Assembly: GCF_011386835.1 (NCBI RefSeq) | Contig: NC_088791.1 | Span: forward strand, 127,572,943-127,636,942 | Source of the DNA: Chrysemys picta bellii | Lineage: Eukaryota; Chordata; Testudines; Emydidae | Length of the DNA stretch: 64,000 bases | Direction: 5' to 3' | Part shown: piece after piece, positions 13,215 to 26,285 of the stretch | Layout of the letters: every line of letters starts with the position of its first letter | How positions within the stretch are numbered: the first letter of the stretch is position 1 | Program-made: the position numbers and the translations under genes | The notes under the pieces: model-generated | The model's database searches: none | What the model saw: only the letters and a program-made list of their open reading frames with translations | What the model was told of the DNA's origin: nothing

Positions 13215-13480
13215 AAAGATGATTTTGTAGTAAAGGCAATGGCCTCTGACTCAGGGTGTCCAGACTCCATTCCCAGCTGTACTGCGCCACCAACTTCTTA
13301 TGTGACATTGGGCAAGTCACTTAGAGTGGGTTTATCAAAAGCTCCTAAGGGAATTAGATGCCCAGTTCCTATTCAAAGTGATTGAGAACTGGGCACCCAG
13401 CACTTTTGGGCAGCTTTGAAAATCCCATCCCCAAACGCCCTTTGCATCTATTTTCCATATGTAAAATAGGCTGGTGATAC
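13215..13480 (+). repeat. MIR SINE interrupted by a small foldback
   Basis: The MIR core TGTGACATTGGGCAAGTCAC is present at about 13301-13320, and the matching tail CCATATGTAAAATAGG resumes near 13455. Between them lies an insert with perfect 10-bp arms, TGCCCAGTTC (13359-13368) and its inverse (13386-13395). Downstream, 13515-13610 resembles an L2-type tail (GATTGTAAACTG...GGCAGGAGTGTC). Confidence 0.65.
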
Positions 13481-13884
13481 TTCCTTTCACCAACATTTTA
13501 ACTTGTCTCCTGAGATTGTAAACTGTCTGTGGCAGGAGTGTCTCTTACCGTGTCTTTGCACAGTGCCTTGTATAGTGAGGCCGTAGCCTTATTTGGGTCT
13601 TCTAGGCGCTAACATCATTCTGCAGTTAGCTTGGGTTTTTTATTTTCTTTTACAGGATTTTTTTTTTTTTGAGAAAGAGAGAGAGAATACAGAATGTCCT
13701 TCCTCTACCAGCTGCACAAATAATTCTTACCTGTCCTGTCACTGTGACAAATGAGTGCACTCTCCCCTTTAAATTCAAGATCCTTCCAAATATGAAAAAA
13801 CTAAACCGCAAGGGGAGAAGTGTGATTGGCAGTTCAGGGAAGAGATTCTGTAGATGAAAAATACCTTGTTTTTATACATTTTTT

Positions 13885-14115
13885 CCTCTGCAGTCTAATG
13901 ATTAGGTCATCATGTTGGGAGTAAAGATTCCTGAGTTCTGTGCCCAAATGCCATTGACTGGCAGTGTGAAGCTGGTCAGGCCTCTTAACCTTCTGTACTT
14001 CAGTTTACCCCTCTATAAAATGGAGTTGATACTCATCTACTTCTTGGACTGTTGTGAGGTATAATTTGTTAATGATTGCCAAGCATTTTGAGGTCTTTGG
14101 ATGAAAGGTGATACA
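13885..14115 (+). repeat. MIR SINE
   Basis: The order is MIR-like: GGAGTAAAGATTCCTGAGTT, then CCTCTTAACCTTCTGTACTT, then CAGTTTACCCCTCTATAAAA, then a tail with AAGCATTTTGAGGTCTTTGG. It is ancient and diverged. Confidence 0.7.
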
Positions 14116-15164
14116 TATGTGTGTGTATACAGTTATTTCTTAGAGGTATTTTATCCCGGTACTGACCCAACCACAAGGTTCTATATTTTATAACATCTAG
14201 AGAGGGTATAATTTGTGATGGTATTCCTCCGGGTTAGTGATGCTGGCAATCATATTTTGTTTTTCCTCTTATTAATGTTCTTGGAGATTAGATTAATTGG
14301 ATTAAAAAATAAAACCTAGATCTCCTGGAAGCATTGCAGTTCACTGTGATTCCTGTAGTTTGTTCATCCCAGGATGCATTTATACTATGAATCTTCCATA
14401 CCAAAAAAGGTTTTGAGCTGTGCTTACCCTGAGTAAATAAATAAGTAAATAAAGTTCAAGCCTTCTTTAGAACATATAAACCTGCCATGTTACACCCAGG
14501 AAGAGATGTATATTTGGAAGTCTGTGTGGTTGAAATCCCTCACCCTTTTTCATAATTCCTACCAGTACCAACTATGACCATTAGCACAGTACACAGGTAC
14601 TACTTGTGCTGGTCCGGACCAAGTAATGCCAGTATATTATAACATTTGTGAGGACCTTCTTGCACACATTATAATTTTGTAAGTCCCTTCAGAAGAATAA
14701 TCTCCGAAAACGCCAACTCGTGCATGTAAAAGTAAGGCATTAAAGTTAATAACTCACTATTTCTAAACCAAATTTTGTCATATTTGACCTCTGACCTAAT
14801 CCTCTTTTGATTACTTAAATCCATGACAAGCTTGAATTCCTGAAAGAAAGTGGATTTTGAGTTACTACAGAGCACCAAAAGATGAAACAGAGAAAATATA
14901 TTTCACTGCCTTATTACTCAAATAGCTTGCTTGATTTTCCTTCGGCCCTCTTTATAAATAAATAAATAAATATATCCCCTTCTCTGGGCTGAGACTAAGC
15001 ATGAGAAATTTGAGACCCAAAAATTCTTTTTTAAAGGAGTGGTCCAAAAATAGTTTTAAGAATGGAATGCCTTCTGCAACAACCTTCCATATTTCAACCT
15101 GTCTTTTTGACATCTCTTCTTGCATGTCTCTCCAGAAATGTCAGACTTAATATAGGCAAAGATG

Positions 15165-15425
15165 AACTCTGCATCTTTTCTCCCCAATCCTTCCAGCCTT
15201 ATCCTATTTTCAGCCACTGTTGACAACAATGCCATTTTCCCTGTTGTTTAGGCCAGTAAACTGAGGGCCGTCTTTGACTCTTTTCTGACGCTTGCTCCAC
15301 ACATCTAGACCATGTTCAAATCTTGCTACTTCTTTCTCCATAATATTTCCAAAATCCTTTCTTTCTCCATCACTAAAGCTCTCTTACAGGCCCTCGACAT
15401 CTTCTGTCTTGATTACTGCAATTAG
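15165..15425 (+). mobile_element. L2-like LINE RT fragment
   Basis: The conceptual product contains AVFDS near 15268-15282 and a closing LDYCN at about 15407-15421. This order is seen in the C-terminal RT region of L2/Jockey-group LINEs. It is short, with stops. Confidence 0.5.
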
Positions 15426-15973
15426 AGTTGGATGGGTTTTTTTCGATGAATAGTAAATTCACACAAAAAAAATTGCTTTTTTGAGGGGGCACCAAAACTA
15501 TTTGCAGTATATAAATAAAGTTAGACAGGTCATTTGAAAATTAATTTTTTTGACTTTTCAAAATATTTGGTTTGAAATTCAGCTACATTTATTTTAAAAA
15601 ATAAATAGTGTAAAACACCCAAAAAGGAAACAAAAATTAAACTGAAAAAAATCTGTAGAGATTTATGTTTTAGGTTATATCATCATGAAATTCCCTTGAA
15701 GCACAATTTGAAGCTGGCCTGATTTGTACTAATGGCAGCCATGTTACATAAACCTAAGAGGAAAAACTTCACAAAATATGTTTCCTCTGATGCTCGCTTC
15801 AAAATTTTTTCCTCACACTGATGGACATCACTTGGTGTACATGACACTGTTGAAAGTATTTTCATTCACTTCAGTTGTTTTCATTATTTGTGTGTCACAG
15901 CGCATTAGAAAATCCTAAGTAACAGCAGAGACAGAAAATACGCCACAAATGTTACCCAAAGACTCTGAATCAA

Positions 15974-16062
15974 CTAAAGCACTTAAGCACGTTTATGTCC
16001 CTTTGAAGTAAATAAGACTTAAGCACGTGCTAAAAGATAAGCATGTGTTTAGGTACTTTGCT
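15974..16062. repeat. Degenerate foldback of the TTAAGCA family
   Basis: GCACTTAAGCACG on the left and the inverted TTAAGCACGTGCT / AAGCATGTGTTTAGG on the right resemble the arms at 4794-4890 and 48887-49061. More decayed than those copies. Confidence 0.45.
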
Positions 16063-17339
16063 GACTTGCATACTCTAAAGAAGAATATTTTAAAGATCTA
16101 AAAAAGAGAGCTTTGTCCTGAATGTGAGTCAGCTTCCTTTGCACTCTACTGGAGGCTTATGAATAGTAAGTTACAGGTTATATGAACACATCTCAGGTAT
16201 AAGTTAGCTAGTCCATGAGATCTGGTGCCAAAAGTTTACCAGCTAGGAGGGTAATAATAAAGAAGTGGTAGCATCCTCTCCTAGCCAGCTGTATATTTAG
16301 CACACCAAAGATATAAAAATGTACAGATGGAAAGATGTATAAAATCAGTCTTGTACTATTTTACTTGGAGGATGGGTTGAGTGGATTTTTTGCCTAGATT
16401 GGTAGATTTTCATGCCAGGCTTTGAGAAGCTACTGAAGTAGTATACATGTTTCTGTCTTTATACACACGTGGCACATGCTCAGACACACACAAAGCCCTT
16501 GCGTTTCCCTGGCAAGTTAACAGAAAAACTAAACTTAAAGTTACTACAGTAGTTGAATCTCTGTCCAATACTTAATCAACTTGTTAACAGTGCCTTTTTC
16601 CCTATTGCTTCAACTCTCCACCTTGCTGGTTGGTTTTAATAACAATTTGATAGAATTAGTGCCACGTGTTAAAATTTCTCTGAAGAATTTTGTTTTTCTA
16701 TATCAAGGAAAAAGATCTAAATTGGGAAGTTTTGAATGATTAAATAACAGTAACTAAAGGTAATTGTAAATGTAACAACCCGCTGAATCTTTGATAGTTG
16801 TAAGATAATTGTAATATTTCAGTAGAGTTGTCAGGAATATTAGGAGGGATTATGGTGATAGAGAGAACTTTAAGAACTGAACATCATAACTGTGGAGCAT
16901 TCAACTTCAAATTGATCAAGAGTGTGACTTTTCTTTCTCATCTGAAACCAAAAGATTTATAGTTACTCATAAATTATGGGTTTCTATTAAAAATGTAAGT
17001 CATAATTTAAAAAAAATTGGCAGCCTGAGCAGCAAAAATGAATGTGTCATATATATGGTTTTAAGCTAGTGTTACAGATTTGAGTATAGGAAAAAGTAAA
17101 ACGAACTAGAGGTTATGGCTTAATTTTTTAAAGTTTTGTAATCTTTGGCATATGAGACAAAAATAGCCTGCTATCCCTAAATGTTTGCTGTAGCTCAGTA
17201 GCTCTAGAATACTTGACTAGACAAAATTTCCATATTAAAATTGGTCCTTTCATTATTTTAATTCTTTGTAATGCTGCTAGATGAGTGAACCTTGTACTTT
17301 TCACTCACATAAAGAGAGAGAGAACGTGAGAATACATAT

Positions 17340-17490
17340 TAAATGGGTTAAAAACTGGTTAACTGATAGATATCAAAAAGTAATTGCACATTGAGAGTCA
17401 TTACCCAATGGGCACATTTCTAGTGGGATCCTGCAGAAATCTGTTGTCAGCCCAGTGCTATTCAATGTGTTTATCAAAGATCTGGATCTC
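17340..17490 (+). mobile_element. CR1-like RT fragment
   Basis: Translation gives VKNWLTDRYQ followed by the region around SPVLFNVFIKDLD, the RT core of CR1. It ends abruptly where the L1-like sequence begins. Confidence 0.7.
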
Positions 17491-18775
17491 ACCTTAGCCA
17501 AATTATATGCTCCCAGTCAAGGGCAACCACCCTTTTTGATCAGTTTTTTAGAGATTTAGGAAGTTTTAGGGAAGCGCATATTATTCATGGGGATGGATTT
17601 TAATGAGATGTTTAATTCTACTTTAGATTGATCGAATGTACACACAGGGCATTTGGAAGGAGCAAGTGCAAATTTCTTTTGGTGGATGTCTGGCAGAAGA
17701 TGAATCTAGATGTCAGGCACTATACATATTATTCTGCTACTCATGGATCTTATTCCAGGATTGATATGATTTTTGTTAGTATGACCTTGGCTAATTTAGT
17801 CAAAAAACTAATCTGGGAGTTATCATTTGGTCTGATCATGCCCCCCCATATATTACATTAGAAGTTTGAGACTCAGTGGAAAAACAAAGGGCCTGGCAGT
17901 TGAAGAGACCTCTCCCCCCACCTTAGAATTAAAGAGCTGGAAGAAAATTTTCAGAAATATATACAAGGAAATAAGGAAGGGATCAATAAAAATTTCTTTG
18001 TGATGCTGGAAAGGTGGTAATGAGGGAAATCTTTATAAACAAAGCATCATACCTCAAAAAGATGAGCGCTCCTGAAGAAGAGAGTTTGGTTAAAGAACTT
18101 TGTTTTGGAAGATAGTTATAAATCTACAGGACCTGAAAGCATGTATAAGAAAATAAATGAGATTAACAGGCAAGACTGAGGAAACACTTATATTATGAAA
18201 AGGGCAATAAAACTGGTAGGCTTTTAGCTAGAAAGTTAAAATTAAGCAAGATAAATCAACCATCCCTCTGATTAGACATGAAAAGGGAGATTTAGTAACT
18301 GGCATCAAACAGATCTCTGAAACCTAGCTTTTTCCATACTTTGTATGCTTCAGAACATCCAAATCCTAAACTTATAAGTAGATATCTGAGACTGCAGCTC
18401 TTGATAGGCAGATTGCTGCAAATGAATTTGAAGTTACAATTCTTAAGTATTTATAATCAAATAAAGCTCCAGGTGCCGATGGGTTTTCTGTGAAGTATTA
18501 TAAAGCAAGTTCTGGTCCCTATTTTAACTGAATTGTTTATATTGGAGAGGGAAAAGCTTCCAGATTCATGGAAGAAGGCAAAAATTAAGGTCATTCATAT
18601 AGAAAGAAAAGATCTTACCAATTGCTCATTTTACAGACCTATTTCTTTAATTAGTGTGGATGCTAAAATTTATGCTGAGTTGCTAGCCAAAAGATTGCGT
18701 GTAATTTTGCCCAAATATTTTCACCATGACCAGTCTGGATTACGATCAGGGACAAATCCCCCCCCCCCCCCCATG
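17491..18775 (+). pseudogene. L1/Tx1-like LINE ORF2 relic (endonuclease and RT parts)
   Basis: The first part reads LAKLYAPSQGQPPF and then a MGMDFNEMFNSTLD-like segment, matching the apurinic-type endonuclease of L1/Tx1 LINEs. This is followed by YSRIDMIFVS near 17750-17785. After about 600 bases of eroded linker, the RT start appears as NKAPGADGF (near 18458-18485). Then come LPDSWKKAKI and FYRPISLISVDAKIYAELLA (18533-18700) and the HHDQSGL region. Multiple stops and frameshifts show it is inactive. It ends in a C run (about 18759-18772). L1-group elements are much rarer than CR1 in reptiles. Confidence 0.8.
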
Positions 18776-19329
18776 TGACATTGGCTCTTAAACCAGTCTG
18801 TTCCACTGTAGATGGGAAATACTTCTGCCAACATAAATATTGGCATTTTCAGTTCTAATAGTTGTAGAATCAATTATCAACTGTCTTTGCAGATAAGTAA
18901 AGCGACTGTTGGGGCTTATTCGGATTTTTTCCTGGATAAGGACTAAGTAACGTTCCTCTTTGAACTGTGTGTGTAAATAATAGGTTTTCTGTAATTTTTT
19001 AATCTGGCGGTCTCTCTTCTCTGTATTGAATTTGTTTATATTGTATGGTTTTCATCACTCCCAGTTAGGTTTTAATACATGTCAATTATGTATGCAGATT
19101 ATAGGGAGCAGAGATTGAATGGTTTTGATATGTATACTTACAGCACTAGGTTATAAATAGTAACACTAGTTGAAATTTATTGACCTTCCTTATTTATTTC
19201 AATTTTTTACAATTATGCCTGATGAGTGCTCAAAGTGCATTACAAGAATTTAAGATACAACACCTAAAACCTAATTCATAGATAGGTACATACATACATA
19301 TGTACATGAACATAGATATGTATAGCACT

Positions 19330-20930
19330 CAGGTGTGTGTGCAACCAGCACGTTGGAGCTGGAAAAGTTTTTCACAGTAGTACCTGTTGGAGCGGCACAC
19401 ATGCCCGGTGTGCATCTCCTCATGGCCCCTCTTAAGACCATATAAGGACAGCAGCACCCTGACCCCCCTCAGTTTCTTCATACCACTTGCACCACTCCGT
19501 GTGGTTTTCCTTATGTTTTTTTTCTGTGTAGTTAGCTAACCTAAAGTACTCTTTAGGTTTTCTTCACTGTTTTCAGTTTTTATTCTAGTTTATTTGCAAC
19601 TGTAATTAGTAGGTGTTGCTGAGCACCTGGACATGCAGTGTTCTCTGGGTTTCAAGCAATGCCTTTTGTGTGGGAACTCTATTTCTAATAGAGACCCCCA
19701 CACACTTTGGTTGCTGTCTCGGTGAAGGACATGTCAAGGAGAGGTGTAGCATCTGCCACTCCATCAAGAAACATACTCAGAGTTCTAGGGATCTGCGCCT
19801 GGAGCAGCACTTCCTGGAACACGCCATGAGGCCTACCTCTGCACTGGCACCAGATTGCTTTGTCTGTGCACAGTCAACCACTACTATGATAGACTTTGAA
19901 CAGACTCTTGAACTTGGATTTCTCTTGAAGGAGAGATCAGTCTTCCTCTCCGTGGGTTCCACGCAAAGGGACCTGTAAGACTTATAGGAGCCACTTGAGC
20001 TCAATGAGTGGCTTGTCTTCCACTTCAGAGAGTGGATTGGAGAGTGAATTGGAGCAACACTTAGATTCATCAGGTATCCAAAGTAGAGCTGGACTATCAG
20101 CCTATGTCTCCCTGGCAATGAAGCGAGAGACTCTTGGTAACATACTGTCAACTCTGGATCCGACATGACAGAGGCTGTCAAGTGTGGTACCTGTGGATGC
20201 TGTTTCAGCGGTACCCATTTCAGTACCTACCACCACACAGGCACATAGACCAGGTCCTTCACTTCCTCATCTGTCTGTCCCTGGTTCACTGTTGATGTAG
20301 GAGTTGGTGGAGTTGCTGTCATTTCTGGCTCATCCCGGGCCTTCAACTTCTTTGGCATCAGAGACCGAATGTTGCCAACACTAGCATCAATATCAGTTAA
20401 GGAACAATCTAAGCTTGTCTATGCCATCTGGTGCTTGGGTGCACACTTCATTGGGGCTGAGACGTTCTTCAAAGTCAGCACTAACCACACCCTCAACTTT
20501 GCCTCTGGTACTAGGTCTTTCATTGGCATGGGTGTTGAAGCCAGACTGTGCTCCTGCATAGCCTGCTGTGGTACTAAACTTAGCAGCTAGACCTTCTGTG
20601 AACTGCAATGCCACCACTTGTTCTGACCTGACCTTACCTTACCTTTTCCACTGGAAATTGGCCAGTAGCCTTGCCTGGTTGGGTGTCTCCTGTGCTGACT
20701 GCTTATTCAGAGGGCACCTTTAGATATGGGTCAGACTTATCGCTATCCCTACCAAGGCAAGAAAAGTCCAGTAAATCAGCCAGACCACCTCAAAAGGGAG
20801 ACCTTCGACCATGATGGGTATTGGTCACATAGTAAGGAAAGGCCAGCATGGACTGAAACATTTTGGCCTCTGATGCCCTACTGGCTTATGGGAAACCCTT
20901 AAGAGGCTCCTAGGTCCTCAGATCTTGATC
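19330..20930 (+). pseudogene. Gag-like retroelement relic (DIRS/LTR type), copy 1
   Basis: A 5' leader with ACCATATAAGGACAGCAGC and a pyrimidine-rich stretch precedes an open segment at 19613-19978. This contains CLGEGHVKERCSIC, a zinc-knuckle-like C-x4-H-x4-C, then a charged helix (RDLRLEQHFLEHAMRP). The 45855-47879 element has the same motif (CLKCLGKTHIKDK...IC). The rest is Ser/Thr/Pro-rich and broken by stops. Class is uncertain; the companion copy has a LAP2alpha-like segment, which favours a DIRS-type gag. Region 18776-19329 shows nothing recognisable. Confidence 0.6.
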
Positions 20931-21893
20931 TCTACCCAAGATTGTTACATGCTGAGCGGTTTTAAATTGTACGAGTTTTAATTCCTAAGAATATCTAATG
21001 TTGAAGATGTGATGTCAGTAATGTGTAGGATCAGAAACATTTGTAACAACACGAGAGCTTTAAAAAAAAATGGACAGTGTCATACGCACTAGATATTGCT
21101 AAAAATATACAAAATAATGGCAAACCAAAGTAAAAATACTGTATAAAGCAAAAAAAAAAAACTGTATTGAATTGTTATCATCTTTACATGGTAGTTGGGG
21201 CTTTGTGAAACTGTTATAATCTACTCATAGGAAGAATTAAATAACTTGTAGTTCTTTGTAAAAGAATTGGCTTACAGTGAAGGACTAAAAGTCTGAGTGT
21301 CGGCTACATGTGGTCAATCACAGCTTGTTGATCCAAACTGTGACTAATTGTGCCAGTAGCTGACTAGAAAACCTCTATAGTGGCAAAAAGAATTATCTTT
21401 CAAGTGACTGTGATACAAAATGCCTGAAAGGACTGGAAGACTTACGGGGAAAAGTGTTTATTTCTTTTCTTTGTGGTCCAATCACTTCTGTAAACGGAAG
21501 CGAGTCTTTTAATGTGACATTTCATATTTTGTTCTTGGCCATAGAACACCTAGAGACTTGGATTATGAGCTGCAACTTGGCAGACACAGTTTAGCAAGTA
21601 CTATATTTAAACTTTTCTAGTTTCTAGCCATATAGACCTGTTTCAAACAAGTTCTTTAAGAAGTTGAACTGCTTACATTTTTTGTTTTTTATATTTTGAT
21701 TTTCTTGGTGCTTCTTTTTATGTTTTAAGTCAGTGGCTCTCGACCTTTCTGGACTACTGTACCCCTTTGAGGAGTCTGATTTGTCTTGCGTACCCTCAAG
21801 TTTCACCTCATATAAAAAAAATTGCTTACAAAATCAGACATAAAAATACAAACGTTTCACAGGACACTATTACTGAACAGTTGCTTTCTTTCT

Positions 21894-21936
21894 CATTTTT
21901 ACCATATAATTATAAAATAATTATATGGTAAAAATG
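21894..21936. repeat. Perfect 20-bp foldback at a CR1 insertion junction
   Basis: Arm 21894-21913 (CATTTTTACCATATAATTAT) is followed by a 3-nt loop and its exact inverse at 21917-21936. The left arm is hAT sequence; the right arm abuts the 5' end of the inserted CR1 tail. Confidence 0.95.
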
Positions 21937-22038
21937 GGATGATTTAGCTGGGAATTGGTCCTGCTTTGAGCAGGGGGTTGGACTAGATGACCTCTTGAGG
22001 TCCCTTCCAACTCTGATATTCTATGATTCTATGATTCT
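21937..22038 (+). mobile_element. CR1 3' tail, severely 5'-truncated
   Basis: Diagnostic CR1 3' end: TTGGTCCTGCTTTGAGCAGG, then GACTAGATGACCTC, then CCCTTCCAACTCTGA, ending in ATTCTATG octamer repeats (about 22018-22036). It is inserted in the hAT element. Confidence 0.92.
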
Positions 22039-25000
22039 AAATCAATTTGAATATAAATATTGTACTTACATTTCAGTTTATAGAATATAGAGCAGTATAA
22101 AACAAGTCATTGTAAGAAATTTTCAAGTTTTTATTGACTTTGCCAGTGCTTTTCATATAGCCTTTTGTAAAAGTAGGCAACTGTCTAGATGAATTGATGT
22201 ACCACCTGTACAGACCTCTGCGTACCCCCAGGAGTACATGTACCCCTGCTTGAGAACCACTGTTTTAAGTCATGAAGGGAATATAAAGCATTTTGGATTA
22301 TAAATCTTTAAATGTTTTATGTAGCTTCCTGATAAGGCATTTCTGTGTCTGTTCCTACTGTGCAGTTCATACTACTTAAATTATATAGCTGCTTCCAATT
22401 TCAACGATATAATGGAACTAATATACAAAATATGACATCTTTTTTTGCTCATTAGGCAAAAGGAGATCTAAAAAGTAGAACTCCATCAATAACCATTATA
22501 TGCCGAAAAACATCTTCAGTACAGTTTTGGGTTAAATTTATCATTTATTTATTGACTCCACACTTTATTTGGAAAATATGGTGCAAAGAATATTCCTGCT
22601 ATGAAAGTGGGGACTGAATTATGACACTGCATTGAGAGAGTAATCAAGGACTTCTCTCTTGTGGAAAGTGCAGGAACTCCGCCACGTTTCTGCTGCAAAG
22701 TGTAAAGCCTAGAGGTAAAATCCTGGCCACACTGAAGTCACTGGGAATCTTGTTAGGATTTCACCCTAAGTGTACAAAGGTAGAACTCTCCCTTGCCCTT
22801 CTTCCCTCCACTCCACCCCACCCCACCCCCATCCTGACTACCTAGAGAGTATGGTACTATGCAGAGCTTTTTGCTGAGGACAGTTTTCTATAGCATGCTA
22901 GGAATTTGTCAATGAAGAAAACTTTATATACTGAATGTCATTTTAATGCCATCCATATTTTGACTGTGAAGGCTCCGTATTCCTTAAAAAAAAAATATCA
23001 AGAAACTGCCATACAATATATTTTAACCTAAGTGAAACATCTAAGAATTAAAAAGTATGAAAAGGACTTAAGAGAATTTATATAAATATTTCGTTACTCC
23101 TTATTCATTATCTTATCATTATTCAGTTCTGTACATTAGCTAATGACAATATTAACCTGTAAAAATTCACTATGTACATTTTGGAAGCCACCTCAACTCT
23201 GATCCACAAGATCCACTTACATACTTTCAATAAAGATATTCATCATAAATTATTTACTCTACCTATTCAGAGACACACAAGTGATGTATATAATAATAAT
23301 AATAATAATACCTAGTTACTATATAACACTCTTTGTCCATATTGCTCAAAGTGTTTTACAAAACATTTCATAAGTATGTCTTGTGGGTAGGAGTGGACTT
23401 GCCCCTATGTTGTTAGAGAGCGAGAGGTAAACTGCTCTCTTCAATGATGTTGCTGATCTTTCACTCCAAACACATTGAAATAATTCATTAGCAAGGTGGT
23501 GATTGTTTTCATAATGCATTTGTGTTTCCATGCCACACTACTACTTCTAACAAGAATTTAACAATGTACCCTAGCAGAAGTTTAGTGGGGAAAATAAAAA
23601 CACAGAGCGGAATTTTGTCCTCTTCTCCCAAGCGTCCCCCCCCCCCCCCCCCCCCCGAGTCAATGGCAAAAATCCCCTTGAATTCAGTAAGGTCAAGATT
23701 TCACCCACATCATTTATAATATTAATTCAAGATAGCGCGAATCTCATGGCACAGTGCAAGCTCATCTTTTTTCCCAGGTAATTGGAATTGTGGGTTGGCA
23801 AATTATTCAAGGGTGATTTGCAGTGGGTTATCTTAAACAGCTACTTAAATTGCTGTATTTAGGATGAATGTATTGGTTATGTTGAGGAAGCCTAGAGCAT
23901 TTCTATAAATCAAACTAAATATTGGGATTTGTGCATTAAATAGCTTCAGTTCAGAAAAGTTATATAAATATGTGCAAACTAGACATATCTTGAGTATACC
24001 TTGTATATTTTCATTTGCTAAGAAGTGAAATTCTCACAAAAGGAACAAGGATTTATTCTTTCCATTTCTCCCTTCTTTATATAGAAGCTCCAGTATGATA
24101 AAGATACTGTAAACTTCTAACATTCATTAATTTGACACTTCAAAATGTACTGTTTTAAAGTCTAGACAACCCTACCAAATCAGATCTACCATGCTTGCTG
24201 CATTTTTTCTTTTATGTCGTTTCACAACAAACAGGCTCATGCTCTTATTTGTAGTAACTATGGAAACCTCAGAAGCTCTCTTTCTAAAGCTGAGTATACA
24301 ATAAAGTGCTTAAAGTGTTGGAAGGATTAGAGACTTTAGAATATGTTTAATTTTCTCTCTATCTATCTGTCTTTGGAGAGGAACAAGAGGGTAATGTGCA
24401 TATTAGCTAGGGACTCACTTTAATCTCTGCTGACACTTAAGTCTGTCTAGGTTTGCACACAGCCATCCAGGGGTCTCTCTCTCTCAGCATGCTAACAAGG
24501 GGAGTTATACATATTCATGGCTCTGAATTGTACAATGGAAAACCTGGATAAGGAAAGGAGAAAGTTATGAACAAGTGAAAATATTATTGAAACCACTTTG
24601 CAGCTTTAAGTACAGTGGTCGCTAATGGCAAATCATGTGATGATGATAATGGGTTTCATCACATAATTTTTATTGAGGGCGTACAAGAAATTACATTGTC
24701 ACAAATTAATTTGACATGGGGACAATAGGAATAGATCAATAGGAATTGTTGTAGAGTTAGCACACATTTTCAGGAAGTATAATAAGGAATTAATCTTATT
24801 ACCATCTTCATGTCCTGTAATGGCAACGCAAAGATTAATACAAATTTTAATTGTTTAAAAATACTGTACATCTCATATTTTAAAACAAACTATAGTTTGG
24901 GTCAGAAACATTACTACTTAAAAAATTCACCACCTTTCTCAGCGGATCTGCTCCCTATGGATGATATATTCAGAGCCATATCTCAGATGGAACTCAGTGG

Positions 25001-25969
25001 GTGAAATTCTGCTTCTATGCCATAGAAACAGTGTGAGTGATGTTTTGCTTCACACAGTCCACTGGGGGAACATCATGCTACCTTCTGGCCCTCATTAAAT
25101 GTCCTGAAATAGTGCTAGGGAAGTACTGCTGGACTGTGATCCTGATTCTCCTCCTCATCCACAGCATTCATTAGTTTGCGTGCTTCACCAATCGATTTTG
25201 TTAACTATTGTCATTAGAGCTGATGACTGAGATTCTACTTTACATTTGGTTTAGTTTCCTTGGTATTTGGTAAACTTATTTTATATACTCATCTAACTGT
25301 GAAAATTGGTAACCCACAGTGAGAGATGACCAGTTAATATATCTTTATATAACCATCATAGTTTGTACATTCATTTAACTGCAATAATGACATGCTCACA
25401 AGAGAGGAACAGTGGATATTCTTCATTATTGAATTCCCATTTCAAGACCTTTGTTCTCCCTTATGGTTCTTCACCTACCTGCTCCCAAGCTTCACCCAGG
25501 TCTTGATTTCCCAATCCCTTTCTGGCCCCATACAAATCCATCCACTGGCCAGAAATTCGAAAATGAAAGAGGAAGGTGGTGGTAAAAATCTTCTTCTGAC
25601 TCTTTTAGGGAAAGGCCCTAAAAACTGGCATTTGTTGGACTTTTCAGTCTCTGTTCTCGCAGTGCATTAATGTAATAATAATAATACACCGTTGAAAGAT
25701 AAAGGGCAGTTTTATTGATGCAACACTAATTAAAATACAGGTATCAATCATTGCTGCTAGCCAAAAGATGTATAATTCTATGCCCTTGCTGGAGATTTCT
25801 CCTACTCCAGTTTTAGGGATGCTATATACAGTCAGTCATATGTGACAAATGTGCTATCACCTGATAAGTGTTTGTCTAGAATCCTTTGATTTATGTGACA
25901 TCAGTCTAGCTGCCTCTTCAGTCTGCCCTATCTAGCTGGGTACCCAGGTAGGGAGCAGAGCCAATGCTA

Positions 25970-26275
25970 TTATTATTATTGTTAATCATGTTTATTATGG
26001 TAGTGCCTAAAGACCAACCAATAATGGGCCCCATTGTACTGGGCACCCCCTTGTGAGTCCAGAGCCATCACTTGTTACCAGAAACCCTCTGACGTCATGA
26101 ATTACTCATAACCTCTTAGTTTAGATCTGAAACACAGTGCCTGTCCAGAAGAGCTTACTATCTAAGAATAAGGCAAGACACACTAATTGGAGACAAAAAA
26201 CCGAGGGAACAAAAGAAACAGTGAGAATAATAAGAAAATGCATGTTTGTACAGTGCCTAGCATAACGGGGCTGGA
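25970..26275 (-). repeat. Ancient L2/MIR-type tail fragments
   Basis: TTTATTATGGTAGTGCCTAA, GGGCCCCATTGTACTGGGCA and CAGTGCCTGTCCAGAAGAGC together give the reverse of a common amniote LINE/SINE tail. The end (TGTACAGTGCCTAGCATAAC, about 26250) reads in the opposite direction. Boundaries are approximate. Confidence 0.5.
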
Positions 26276-26285
26276 TACTCTAGGT

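Larger units (their letters stand above)
21731..22262. mobile_element. hAT element with perfect 8-bp target duplication
   Basis: The left terminus is CAGTGGCTCTCGACC and the right terminus is TGAGAACCACTG. The duplication TTTTAAGT is exact at 21723-21730 and 22263-22270. GTACCCC-rich subterminal segments (ACTGTACCCC; GCGTACCCCCAGGAGTAC) are typical of this reptile hAT group. A CR1 tail and a foldback sit inside it (21894-22038). Confidence 0.92.

Noticed and set aside
23289..23310. CRISPR-like or satellite array
   Set aside because: It is a simple TAA microsatellite. No regularly spaced repeats with unique spacers exist in the window.
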